From assembly GCA_910584525.1 (NCBI GenBank), contig CAJUAT010000007.1, forward strand, positions 1-26,368: a stretch of 26,368 nt of DNA, written 5' to 3'. The first letter of the stretch is position 1; every line of letters starts with the position of its first letter. Under the pieces are notes generated by a model. That model searched no databases, had not been told where the DNA came from, and was given only the letters and a program-made list of their open reading frames with translations. Position numbers and translations under genes: made by a program. Shown in pieces: positions 1 through 7,689 of the stretch. The stretch comes from an uncultured Muribaculaceae bacterium (GTDB taxonomy: Bacteria > Bacteroidota > Bacteroidia > Bacteroidales > Muribaculaceae).

Positions 1-4
1 CCGC

Positions 5-50
5 GAAAATCCACCGCCCCTGCGTAAACAATTTTTAAGGAACAGAGCCT
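5..50 (+). repeat. Degraded copy of the end of the 13780-14155 inverted-repeat element
   Basis: The stretch containing CCGCCCCTGCG and then AATTTTTAAGGAAC resembles the left end of the element at 13780-14155 read outward, which has CCGCCCCTACG followed by AAATTTTAAGGAAC at a similar spacing. The last bases (AGAGCCT against GCGCTCT) have drifted. It probably marks an old insertion or a dispersed intergenic repeat upstream of the gyrA promoter. The window edge cuts off whatever lay to the left. The match was judged by eye. Confidence 0.5.
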
Positions 51-73
51 ATAGAACGTGCTGTGCGCTTCAT

Positions 74-104
74 TTTGCGGAATGCGATTTTTTTTGTAAT
101 TTTG
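74..104 (+). promoter_or_regulatory. Predicted gyrA promoter (sigma-ABfr type)
   Basis: A -33 box TTTG (74-77) is followed after 19 bases by TAATTTTG (97-104), which fits the Bacteroidetes -7 consensus TAnnTTTG. Transcription would start near 111 and leave a leader of about 100 nt before the gyrA ATG. The leader contains a short out-of-frame ORF (151-243) and complementary GGGGTT/AACCCC segments, but I see no recognised riboswitch. Confidence 0.7.
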
Positions 105-211
105 TAGCTAAGAATCGCCCTGTATAAGGGGTTGCCCGGTCTTATTTTTTATGAATAACTCCGGACAATTCCTAAAAACCCCAAATAAGCGGTTCGTATA
201 TTTTAATAAAG

Positions 212-2806
212 ATGCAAGGAGACGACAAGATTATCCCGATTAATATAGAATCGGAGATGAAAAGCGCATACATCGATTATTCGATGTCGGTAATCGTATC
301 GAGGGCGCTTCCAGATGTCAGAGATGGATTCAAGCCGGTGCACCGCCGCGTGCTCTTCGGCATGAATGAACTCAACAATACTTTTTCGGGAGACACTAAG
401 AAATCCGCGCGTATAGTGGGCGAGGTAATGGGTAAATACCACCCTCATGGCGACTTGTCGATATATCTTACCATGGTGCGTATGGCACAGGAATGGTCGT
501 TGCGCTATCCGTTGGTATTCGGACAGGGCAACTTCGGTTCTATCGACGGCGACTCGCCGGCCGCCATGCGTTACACTGAGGTTAAACTCGCCAGAATGGG
601 TGAGGAAATGCTTCGCGACCTCGACAAGGAGACCGTGGACTTTGTTCCCAATTTCGACAATACGCTTCTTGAACCGTCGGTACTCCCTACCAAGATACCG
701 AATCTGCTGGTGAACGGTGCCGCAGGTATCGCCGTAGGTATGGCCACCAACATGCCGCCTCATAATCTTACCGAGGCTCTGAACGCATCCATGGCCCTTG
801 TGGACAATCCCGACATTGACCTTGACGGCCTTATGGAATATGTCAAGGCTCCCGACTTCCCTACGGGTGGCGAGATTTTCGGTCTTCAGGGTGTACGCGA
901 CGCTTATGAGACAGGACGCGGTAGAATTATTCTGAGAGCAAAAGCCGAGATAGAATCGACTGACCAGCACGACTCCATTGTGATTTCGGAGATCCCATAC
1001 GGAGTGATAAAGTCGGAACTCGTGAAAAACATCTGCGAGCTTGCCGACGAAAAGAAAATCGATGGCATAGCCGATGTGACCGACACATCAGCCCGCGGCA
1101 AGATAAATATTGTGATTGACGTCAAGCGCGATGCCAACGCCCGCGTGGTGCTCAACAAGCTGTACAAGATGACAGCCCTGCAGACATCATTCAGTGTCAA
1201 CAATGTGGCATTGGTCAACGGCCGTCCCAAGACGCTGTCGCTCAAGGAGCTTCTGGAAGCCTTTGTGGAACACCGTCGCGAAGTGGTGTTGCGCCGCACA
1301 CGTTACGACCTGCGTAAGGCTGAAGAACGGGCGCACATCCTCAAAGGTCTGATGATTGCCTGCGACAATATCGACGAGGTTATCCACATCATACGCAGCT
1401 CCAAGACCACTGACGAGGCTCGACAGCGTCTCTCCGACCGGTTCGAACTGGACGACATTCAGACAAGGGCTATCGTGGAAATGCGTCTGCGTCAGCTCAC
1501 CGGCCTCGAAATGGAGAAACTTCGCACCGAATACGAAGACCTTCTGGCTAAAATCGCTTATTATAACGAGATTCTCAGCAACGAGCATGTGCTCCGCGAG
1601 GTCATCAAGAATGAACTCATGGAGATTCGCGACAAGTATGGCGACGAAAGGCGTACAAAGATCAATCCTTTCTCCGGTGACTTCAACTCCGAGGATTTCT
1701 ATCCCGATGACAAGATGATCATCACCATCTCGCATCTCGGATATATCAAGCGTACTCCCCTGTCGGAGTTCCGGGCACAGCACCGCGGAGGCGTGGGTGC
1801 CAAAGGAAGTTCCACGCGCGACGAGGATTTCATAGAATATATCTACCCGGCTACCAACCACAACCATATACTCTTCTTTACGGAGCGTGGCCGCTGTTAC
1901 TGGCTCAAGGTATACGAGATTCCCGAAGGCGCCAAGAATTCCAAAGGACGCGCCATACAGAATCTGCTGCAGCTGGAGCCTGACGACAGAGTGAACGCTT
2001 TCATAAGGGTTAAGGGCCTGACCGACCCGGCTTACAACACTACCCATAACCTGGTGTTCGCCACCAAGAAGGGAGTGATAAAGAAGACATCGCTTTCCGC
2101 CTACTCTCGGCCGCGCAGTGCCGGTGTCAACGCCATAGTAATCCATGACGACGACGAGGTGATAGGCGTACGGCTCACCGATGGCAACTCGGGCATTATG
2201 CTCGCCAACAAGAATGGCCGAGCCATACGTTTCGAGGAATCGAAGGTGCGCGCCATGGGCAGGGTATCGGCCGGTGTACGCGGTATGACCCTCGACAACG
2301 ACCGCGACGAGGTAATCGGCATGATCACGCTTACCGGCGGCGAGGACGAGACTGTGATGGTGGTTTCTGAAAACGGTTACGGAAAACGCTCCGCAATAGC
2401 CGACTATCCAGTTACCAACCGAGGCGGAAAGGGTGTGAAGACACTGCAGATTACAGACAAGACCGGCAGTCTCGTGGCCATAAAGAATGTCAACGACCTC
2501 AACGACCTGATGATTATAAATCAGAGCGGTGTGGCTCTACGTCTCCCTGTCAGGGACATAAGGGTTATGGGCCGTGCCACACAGGGTGTAAAGCTAATAG
2601 ACCTCGGCAAGCGTGGCGATGTAATTGCTTCCGTATGCAAGGTGGATTCCAACCCCGAGGAGGAAGTGGAGATGGAACTCGAGGAGCAGCACGAGCACAA
2701 CATGGCTGAAAGGGCTGCCAAAGATGTCGAGAGGCAGTTTGAACAACTTGAAAATGATTCCGTTAACACTGTAGACGAGACGGAACAGACAGAAATCAAT
2801 AACTAA
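212..2806 (+). CDS. gyrA: DNA gyrase subunit A
   Basis: This is the breakage-reunion subunit of DNA gyrase, which with GyrB introduces negative supercoils using ATP. The 864-residue protein has the normal family layout. The N-terminal catalytic domain has the active-site Tyr121 in RYTEVKLARM. A coiled-coil tower follows, then a C-terminal beta-pinwheel with repeated blades (for example NRGGKGV in a late blade) and a strongly acidic tail rich in Glu and Asp. The canonical GyrA box appears as QHRGGVG, a degenerate form. In the quinolone-resistance region HPHGD is followed by LSIYL, so Leu82 and Leu86 occupy the positions of E. coli Ser83 and Asp87. The ATG at 212 is chosen because the conserved N-terminus (IESEMKSAYIDYSMSVI) follows directly. 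ParC is the main alternative; the pinwheel and N-terminal sequence favour GyrA. A TPR gene follows after 13 nt. Confidence 0.95.
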   Translation: MQGDDKIIPINIESEMKSAYIDYSMSVIVSRALPDVRDGFKPVHRRVLFGMNELNNTFSGDTKKSARIVGEVMGKYHPHGDLSIYLTMVRMAQEWSLRYPLVFGQGNFGSIDGDSPAAMRYTEVKLARMGEEMLRDLDKETVDFVPNFDNTLLEPSVLPTKIPNLLVNGAAGIAVGMATNMPPHNLTEALNASMALVDNPDIDLDGLMEYVKAPDFPTGGEIFGLQGVRDAYETGRGRIILRAKAEIESTDQHDSIVISEIPYGVIKSELVKNICELADEKKIDGIADVTDTSARGKINIVIDVKRDANARVVLNKLYKMTALQTSFSVNNVALVNGRPKTLSLKELLEAFVEHRREVVLRRTRYDLRKAEERAHILKGLMIACDNIDEVIHIIRSSKTTDEARQRLSDRFELDDIQTRAIVEMRLRQLTGLEMEKLRTEYEDLLAKIAYYNEILSNEHVLREVIKNELMEIRDKYGDERRTKINPFSGDFNSEDFYPDDKMIITISHLGYIKRTPLSEFRAQHRGGVGAKGSSTRDEDFIEYIYPATNHNHILFFTERGRCYWLKVYEIPEGAKNSKGRAIQNLLQLEPDDRVNAFIRVKGLTDPAYNTTHNLVFATKKGVIKKTSLSAYSRPRSAGVNAIVIHDDDEVIGVRLTDGNSGIMLANKNGRAIRFEESKVRAMGRVSAGVRGMTLDNDRDEVIGMITLTGGEDETVMVVSENGYGKRSAIADYPVTNRGGKGVKTLQITDKTGSLVAIKNVNDLNDLMIINQSGVALRLPVRDIRVMGRATQGVKLIDLGKRGDVIASVCKVDSNPEEEVEMELEEQHEHNMAERAAKDVERQFEQLENDSVNTVDETEQTEINN

Positions 2807-2819
2807 AAAATATAACGCT

Positions 2820-4025
2820 ATGAAAAGAATTCTGACGCTGGCCCTGTGCGCTACGGTAGCGGGCGGGATGTTCGCCCAGAAGGCAGTCGTGGATCAGGCT
2901 GCGAAGCTCAAGGGTAAAGCTGACAAGATCGCCGAGGCCCGTTCTCTTATAGAACAGGCTTCCAAGAACCCGGAGACGGCCAACGATGTACGCACCTACT
3001 ATGTTGGCGGCAAGAATGAGTTTGACCTATACGACAATGCCCGCACCAAGCAGATGATAAATCCGCAGGACAAGAGCATTGACCCCATGGCCATGGCTGA
3101 GCAGCTCATCAACGGATACAATATGTATGTGCGCGCCCTCCCCCTGGATTCCGTGCCTGATGAAAAAGGTAAAATCAAGACCAAACACTCCAAGGAAATC
3201 ATCGCCGCATTCAACAATCACTTCAACGACTTCTTCAATGCCGGCGGCACTTTCTATAATGCCAAGAAGTTCTATCCCGAGGCTTACCAGGCATTTATGA
3301 TCTACGGCATGATGCCCCAGCAGCCCTATGCCGCCAAGGTCGTGAAGGAAGTGCCCGACTCTGTGATCAACACGGCATTCTTCAACGCCGGTCTGTCGGC
3401 ATACGCAGGTAATGCTCTCCCTGAAGCTGCCAACGCTTTCAAACAGGGCCGTCTCAACAATTCCGACAATCCTCAGAATTACATCTATGAGCTGGCTTGC
3501 TGGCAATATATGGTAAACAATGACTCCACCATCGAGAACCAGGCCAAGAAGGAAATCGAGGAAATAGCTCTCGCAGGCTTCAAGAAGTTCGGTACAGAGC
3601 CGATGATATTCGTCAACAACATCGTCAACTCTTACATTCTTGAGAACCGTGCGCAGGAAGCTCTCAACCTCGTGGAGGGACAGCTGAAGAACGAGCCGGA
3701 GAACGCCGCGCTTTACGGTCTGCTCGGTTATATTTACGACCGTATGGACAATGATGAGCAGTCGATCGCCAACTACATGAAGGCTGCATCTTTCGCCAAC
3801 ACAGATTACGAGACTCTCAAGAATGCTGCTAAGAAGCTCCTCAAGACCGGTACTGAAAAACTCAATGCCACCGAGGATCGCGCAGCTCGTCAGGCTCTCA
3901 AGGACCAGTACTTCGTGCCCGCTAAAGAAATCACTGACCGTGCAAAGCAAATCAAGGCTGATGATTCTGACCTCAACTACATCATCGACAATATCGATTA
4001 CGCCATTACAACCTATTTCAAGTAA
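2820..4025 (+). CDS. Secreted tetratricopeptide-repeat protein
   Basis: This 401-residue protein has an N-terminal Sec signal peptide (MKRILTLALCATVAGGMFAQ), so it should act in the periplasm or at the outer membrane. The body is helical and contains TPR-like units, most clearly around residues 275-330, where A-L-Y-G-L-L-G-Y-I-Y-D is followed by Q-S-I-A-N-Y-M-K-A-A. Members of this family usually mediate protein-protein contacts; no enzyme motif is visible. The gene begins 13 nt after gyrA and ends just before a strong terminator, so it is probably co-transcribed with gyrA. A specific function cannot be assigned from sequence. Confidence 0.8.
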   Translation: MKRILTLALCATVAGGMFAQKAVVDQAAKLKGKADKIAEARSLIEQASKNPETANDVRTYYVGGKNEFDLYDNARTKQMINPQDKSIDPMAMAEQLINGYNMYVRALPLDSVPDEKGKIKTKHSKEIIAAFNNHFNDFFNAGGTFYNAKKFYPEAYQAFMIYGMMPQQPYAAKVVKEVPDSVINTAFFNAGLSAYAGNALPEAANAFKQGRLNNSDNPQNYIYELACWQYMVNNDSTIENQAKKEIEEIALAGFKKFGTEPMIFVNNIVNSYILENRAQEALNLVEGQLKNEPENAALYGLLGYIYDRMDNDEQSIANYMKAASFANTDYETLKNAAKKLLKTGTEKLNATEDRAARQALKDQYFVPAKEITDRAKQIKADDSDLNYIIDNIDYAITTYFK

Positions 4026-4044
4026 GATAGGCTGAATCGAATCC

Positions 4045-4080
4045 AATAAAAAAAGACCGGGTAACCGGTCTTTTTTTATT
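4045..4080. terminator. Bidirectional Rho-independent terminator
   Basis: A perfect 16-bp inverted repeat (4045-4060 and 4065-4080) surrounds the loop GTAA. The stem has a GACCGG/CCGGTC core flanked by A and T runs, so both strands carry a hairpin followed by a T tract. It lies between the convergent TPR gene (plus) and OmpA-domain gene (minus) and probably ends both transcripts. Confidence 0.93.
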
Positions 4081-4085
4081 GGTGG

Positions 4086-4107
4086 AATTCTAATGAACGC
4101 GCTCTAA
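4086..4107 (+). repeat. Short copy of the 13780-14155 element terminus
   Basis: AATTCTAATGAACGCGCTCTAA matches the outer end of the right inverted repeat of the element at 13780-14155 (AATTTTAAGGAACGCGCTCTAA) at 20 of 22 bases. It sits directly after the bidirectional terminator, between two convergent genes. No second inverted end is visible nearby, so this is a solo or decayed terminus. Confidence 0.6.
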
Positions 4108-4126
4108 TACTCGGAATGTTTTGGAA

Positions 4127-4822
4127 TCAAAAGACGATACGTCCTTTTTTTGCCTGCTCAAGCATTTTTTTGCCTGGCATGAGGTAAATCTCAAGACGCC
4201 GGTTGCGTGCCCGGTTGTTCATGGTGTTGTTTTCAACCAGCGGCATATCGTCACTGTAGGCATAAGGGAAGAGATAAGTGGTGTTGACATTCTGATCCTC
4301 GAACCAGTCGAAGATGGCCGTGGAACGTTCCTCGGTGATTTTGTCGCGATATGCACCGGAGCCGGTGTTGTCGGTATGCATCACCATCAGCACCCTGTAC
4401 ATGTCGGGATCTTTGAGATAACGCTTGATAGGATTCAGCAGGGCGGCAGCCTCCGGACGCAACACCGTGTCGTTGGGGAGGAAAAGCTTCGATGCCGGGA
4501 TAGTCACCAACAGTACCTCCTTGTTGCGGTAAGTCTCTACAGTGCACCCGTTTTTCTGCATGTTGTATTCCCTGTTGTACAGCCGGTTTCTTCCCTCTTT
4601 TTCCTGGAACCTTCTTATCAGATCGGCACTTTTTTTATCGAGCTCCACAGAATTGAGCATCTCGATAAAGTCCATCTCGTCGAGCGATTCCACGCGCTGC
4701 GGTGTCTCGGCAACATTCTGCTTCTGGCCATAAGCCGCGACGGGCGTCTGGCTCCATACCATCAGAGTGCCGGCCAGTACTATTCCGCTAATAAATGTCC
4801 TCGACAGTCTTCTCATACTCAA
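4127..4822 (-). CDS. OmpA C-terminal-like domain protein, exported
   Basis: The protein has 231 residues with a basic N-terminus and a hydrophobic signal segment (about residues 10-30, ending near TPVAA). A central charged region leads into an OmpA-like domain from about residue 105 to 215. That domain shows the family signals: MHTDNTGSGAYRDKITEERS resembles the D-x-x-G-x-x-x-Y-N-x-x-L-S-x-x-R-A motif, and NNRARNRRLEIYL matches the N-R-R-V-E-I ending. Such domains bind peptidoglycan non-covalently and hold envelope complexes in place. The start could be ATG 4822 or 4816 (MRRLSRT). Either overlaps the upstream 106-residue gene by about 30 nt, which suggests translational coupling. It is the last gene of the operon before the terminator. 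Confidence 0.8.
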   Translation of the reverse strand: MSMRRLSRTFISGIVLAGTLMVWSQTPVAAYGQKQNVAETPQRVESLDEMDFIEMLNSVELDKKSADLIRRFQEKEGRNRLYNREYNMQKNGCTVETYRNKEVLLVTIPASKLFLPNDTVLRPEAAALLNPIKRYLKDPDMYRVLMVMHTDNTGSGAYRDKITEERSTAIFDWFEDQNVNTTYLFPYAYSDDMPLVENNTMNNRARNRRLEIYLMPGKKMLEQAKKGRIVF

Positions 4823-5108
4823 TCTCTCCTTTCACAATGAGTCCGACATCTTTCGTGTCGAGCATGTATTCCTTATCTTTCGACAGTTGCTTCTTCACAT
4901 AGGCGGTAAGCTCGTCAAGATTATGCTCCTCCTCCTCGGTCACTTCAGAATCAAGGTTTAGGAATCCTTTCTTGTCATACCATTCCCATATTATATCTAT
5001 TATATAGAGTATGTCATCATCGGCATACTGCATGTTGACCTTGTCGGGCAATGTGCCGCGTATGAAACGGATGGCATTGTCTTCGTCGTAATGAAGTGTC
5101 TCGCTCAT
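4788..5108 (-). CDS. Conserved-type acidic hypothetical protein
   Basis: This is a 106-residue acidic protein with no signal peptide, so probably cytoplasmic. It has runs of Asp and Glu (a DDD at about 30 and an EEEE near 58-61) and aromatic residues in IIDIIWEWYDKKGF. I recognise no family motif. The start is well supported: its ATG overlaps the rimM stop as ATGA, and its 3' end overlaps the start of the OmpA-domain gene. The tight coupling on both sides suggests a real gene co-expressed with murA and rimM, but it does not define a function. Confidence 0.75.
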   Translation of the reverse strand: MSETLHYDEDNAIRFIRGTLPDKVNMQYADDDILYIIDIIWEWYDKKGFLNLDSEVTEEEEHNLDELTAYVKKQLSKDKEYMLDTKDVGLIVKGEIEYEKTVEDIY

Positions 5109-5656
5109 GGTTTCTTCTCGTTTAGCTGGACCAACCCTTCGGGGAGGTCCATGATTATTGTTTCATCATCATCGTTTATTTCCCTGATGAAATCCTCGTT
5201 GTAAGGGATGTAGACCTCTCCCGAAGGCGTGTCTACAGTCATGAGAGTGTTCATCGTTGAATCATCGATGTATCTAACCTCGCCAATCAGACCATGGTGG
5301 ATGTCGGTCACCGCATATCCTATAAGGTCGCTGTCGAACACCACCTCTTCTTCTGGTTCTTCTGGCGAATCGAAATAACCGAGCAAATCCTTGCGCATAC
5401 CGTAAATCGTCTTGTTGACGAGTTCGGAAGCCTGCTCCACATCGTCTATACCTTTGAGCTTCACAAGAAAAGAAGTTTTTCCTTTGGGTCGCACCCCTTC
5501 GGCATAGAACGGCACATATATGCCGTCGATGTCCACAACAAGAGCATGTTGGTCCGCATAGTCAGGCTCAACGTCCAGAATGGCGTTAAGCTCTCCCTTC
5601 AGCGCATGCGTCTTCTGGAATTTACCTATCTCTACAATATCCTGCTCGGTAATCAT
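5105..5656 (-). CDS. rimM: 16S rRNA processing protein RimM
   Basis: RimM is a 30S assembly factor that binds ribosomal protein S19 and helps mature the 16S rRNA head domain. The 183-residue sequence has the usual two parts. The N-terminal beta-barrel begins with IVEIGKFQKTHALKGELNA, a close match to the family opening G-x-x-x-x-x-H-G-x-x-G-E. The C-terminal PRC barrel includes LIGYAVTDIHHGLIGEVRYID and ends around EVYIPYNEDFIREI. The N-terminal half carries the conserved E-Q-A-S-E-L-V-N-K-T-I-Y segment. The start overlaps the murA stop by 4 nt (ATGA) and the stop overlaps the next gene in the same way. RimM usually neighbours trmD or rplS; pairing with murA is a different arrangement. Confidence 0.92.
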   Translation of the reverse strand: MITEQDIVEIGKFQKTHALKGELNAILDVEPDYADQHALVVDIDGIYVPFYAEGVRPKGKTSFLVKLKGIDDVEQASELVNKTIYGMRKDLLGYFDSPEEPEEEVVFDSDLIGYAVTDIHHGLIGEVRYIDDSTMNTLMTVDTPSGEVYIPYNEDFIREINDDDETIIMDLPEGLVQLNEKKP

Positions 5657-6966
5657 TCTTCTATTCTAATGATTTTGGCACCGAGTTTGTTGAGTCGGCG
5701 GTCTATATTGGCATATCCGCGGTCAATCTGGTTGATGTTCTGTATGCGGCTTGTGCCCTTTGCTCCCATGGCGGCAATCAGCATGGCGATACCGGCGCGG
5801 ATATCCGGCGATACCATGTCGGTAGCTTTAAGACAATGGAATTTGCCTGCGCCTATCACCACGGCCCTGTGGGGGTCGCAGAGAATGATGCGTGCTCCCA
5901 TATCCAGCAATTTGTCGACAAAGAAAAGACGGCTCTCGAACATCTTCTGATGAATCAGAACGCTCCCCTTGGCCTGGGTGGCAACCACGAGCATGATGCT
6001 TATGAGGTCGGGCGACAGTCCGGGCCACGGCGCATCCGCTATCGTCATGATGGAACCGTCGAGAAACTGGTCTATTTCATATATCTCCTGCTGGTTCACA
6101 CGTATGTTGACGCCCTCGATCTGGAGGTTCACCCCAAGACGTCGGAAAGCCTCTGTGGTCATTCCAAGGTCGCGGATGCCCACATCTTTCAGCAGCAGGT
6201 TCGAGCCGGTCATGGCTGCCATCCCTATGAAGCTGCCGGCCTCTATCATGTCGGGAAGCAAGGTATGGCTTGTGCCGTGCAGTTCCTCAACTCCTTCGAT
6301 AGTAAGCAGATTCGAGCCTATACCGCTGATTCGGGCTCCCATATTGTTGAGCATACGGCAGAGCTGCTGTATATAAGGCTCGCAAGCCGCATTGTAGATT
6401 ACGGTGGTCCCTTTGGCCTTGACAGCCGCCATCACAATATTGGCGGTACCTGTCACCGATGCCTCGTCCAGAAGCATATAGTCACCTTTGAGTCCGTCGG
6501 GTGCCTCTACAAGATAGGTATGCCGCTCGGAATCATAATTCACTCTTGCTCCCAGCTTGGCAAAGCCTATGAAATGGGTGTCCATGCGGCGGCGTCCTAT
6601 CTTGTCGCCACCTGGCTTGGGAAGCAACGCATATCCGAAACGCGCCAGCAACGGACCCATCACCATTACTGACCCGCGAAGACTCTCCGCCTTCTTCCGG
6701 TATTGCTCGCTCTCCAGATATTCCGGGTTGATGCTGTCGGCCTGAAACTCACATTCCGTGGGCGTGATATATCTTACCTTCACACCCATGTCGGCGAGCA
6801 ACGCTATGAGATTGCGCACGTCGGAAATCTCCGGCAGATTGCCTATCACCACCTTGTCGGAGGTGAGCAATGTGGCGCATATCACTTCCAGAGCCTCGTT
6901 CTTGGCTCCGTTGATCTTTATCTCGCCTTGTAGTGAGTGTCCTCCCTCTACTATGAAACTGCTCAT
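5653..6966 (-). CDS. murA: UDP-N-acetylglucosamine 1-carboxyvinyltransferase
   Basis: MurA transfers enolpyruvate from PEP to UDP-GlcNAc, the first committed step of peptidoglycan synthesis in the cytoplasm. The 437-residue length and full-length similarity fit the family: an N-terminal GAKNEAL with the catalytic Lys22 region, the LRGSVMVMGPLLARFG segment, and the C-terminal DIRAGIAMLIAA with RGY/IDRRL. The active-site loop reads PGGDKIGRRRMDTHF. The Cys that fosfomycin alkylates in E. coli (Cys115, in PGGCTIG) is therefore Asp121 here. Natural Cys-to-Asp forms are active and fosfomycin-insensitive in other bacteria. The gene lies 12 nt downstream of the DUF4290 gene and overlaps rimM by 4 nt. 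Confidence 0.95.
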   Translation of the reverse strand: MSSFIVEGGHSLQGEIKINGAKNEALEVICATLLTSDKVVIGNLPEISDVRNLIALLADMGVKVRYITPTECEFQADSINPEYLESEQYRKKAESLRGSVMVMGPLLARFGYALLPKPGGDKIGRRRMDTHFIGFAKLGARVNYDSERHTYLVEAPDGLKGDYMLLDEASVTGTANIVMAAVKAKGTTVIYNAACEPYIQQLCRMLNNMGARISGIGSNLLTIEGVEELHGTSHTLLPDMIEAGSFIGMAAMTGSNLLLKDVGIRDLGMTTEAFRRLGVNLQIEGVNIRVNQQEIYEIDQFLDGSIMTIADAPWPGLSPDLISIMLVVATQAKGSVLIHQKMFESRLFFVDKLLDMGARIILCDPHRAVVIGAGKFHCLKATDMVSPDIRAGIAMLIAAMGAKGTSRIQNINQIDRGYANIDRRLNKLGAKIIRIEE

Positions 6967-6978
6967 CGGTGGTTCCCT

Positions 6979-7587
6979 TTATTTTTTTCTTTTTTTCTTT
7001 GTCTGCTGGGTCTTTGTGTTCTGACGCTCCACAAAATCCATGAGTCTGTATTCCTCCGGATTGAGCCTTATCAGCCCCCCCGAAAGCATTTCCAGGTCTC
7101 TGAGCACTTTTGCATCGTCAACACCATCTTTATTGCTGAGCGTAAGGAGCTTCTTCATGTGGTTGGCAATCTCGGCCACGAGGTCATCCTTTTCGAGACT
7201 GTCGGGCATCGCCGCTATTACCGGCACCATCGACTCCACATAATGGCCATAATGACGAAGGGCTATCCGCTTGGCATTATAGGGTATGCGCTCCGGCTTC
7301 GGATTCATCTTCTCCTCCGTGACTACCTCGCAGGGAAAATCAACATCCAGACGGAATTCCGACATGATGACCATCTGGTCCCAGATGGTACGCATGTCGT
7401 TGTTCTCCCCTTTCATCTCCGGAAACATGTTGGCCATCACGCCTGCTATGGCATAGGCGCACTGGTTGCGCTCTTCCCTTTCGGGTATCGATACACAGTA
7501 ATCTATCAACGACTGGATTGTGCGCCCGAACTCCGGCAGCCGCAATCGCTCCGACTCCGTATTATACGGTATTTTATATGACATCAT
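6979..7587 (-). CDS. DUF4290 family protein
   Basis: A 202-residue cytoplasmic protein of a family typical of Bacteroidetes. The N-terminus (YKIPYNTESERLRLPEFGR) and the segment RNQCAYAIAGVMANMFP are the features I recognise. The C-terminus ends in a lysine-rich tail (KTQQTKKKRKK) that could bind nucleic acid or simply be disordered. The function of the family is unknown to me. The start is the first or second Met (7587 or 7584), about 30 nt downstream of a consensus promoter, so this is the first gene of the operon that includes murA and rimM. The co-location suggests a link to growth or envelope synthesis but does not prove one. Confidence 0.85.
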   Translation of the reverse strand: MMSYKIPYNTESERLRLPEFGRTIQSLIDYCVSIPEREERNQCAYAIAGVMANMFPEMKGENNDMRTIWDQMVIMSEFRLDVDFPCEVVTEEKMNPKPERIPYNAKRIALRHYGHYVESMVPVIAAMPDSLEKDDLVAEIANHMKKLLTLSNKDGVDDAKVLRDLEMLSGGLIRLNPEEYRLMDFVERQNTKTQQTKKKRKK

Positions 7588-7617
7588 ATTGTCTAACTGT
7601 CTAACTGCTTAGAAATG

Positions 7618-7648
7618 CAAATTTAATAAAAATCAGCCACTTATCAAA
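7618..7648 (-). promoter_or_regulatory. Predicted promoter of the DUF4290-murA-rimM operon
   Basis: On the minus strand a TTTG box (7648-7645) is followed after 19 bases by TAAATTTG (7625-7618), matching the Bacteroidetes TTTG/TAnnTTTG promoter. The TTTG lies in the loop side of the terminator hairpin of the upstream tsaB transcript, so the terminator and promoter overlap. Confidence 0.7.
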
Positions 7649-7657
7649 AGCGGCTGA
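7626..7657 (-). terminator. Rho-independent terminator after tsaB
   Basis: Read on the minus strand, TCAGCCGCTT and AAGTGGCTGA form a 10-bp stem with one non-Watson-Crick pair around a 5-nt loop, followed by TTTTTATT. It sits 32 nt downstream of the tsaB stop and would end the nrdD-nrdG-dehydrogenase-tsaB transcript. Confidence 0.8.
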
Positions 7658-7689
7658 CTTACGTATGTGTTTGCTTATGCATTGTGCCT

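Noticed and set aside
203..970. Long minus-strand ORF (255 codons) opposite gyrA
   Set aside because: It is a complete antisense shadow of gyrA with no recognisable motif, and the plus-strand protein is unambiguous. The same applies to 1187-2146 and 3027-4046.
4121..4840. Plus-strand ORF (239 codons) opposite the OmpA-domain gene
   Set aside because: The minus-strand protein has a signal peptide and OmpA motifs and fits the operon. The plus-strand product has no family features.
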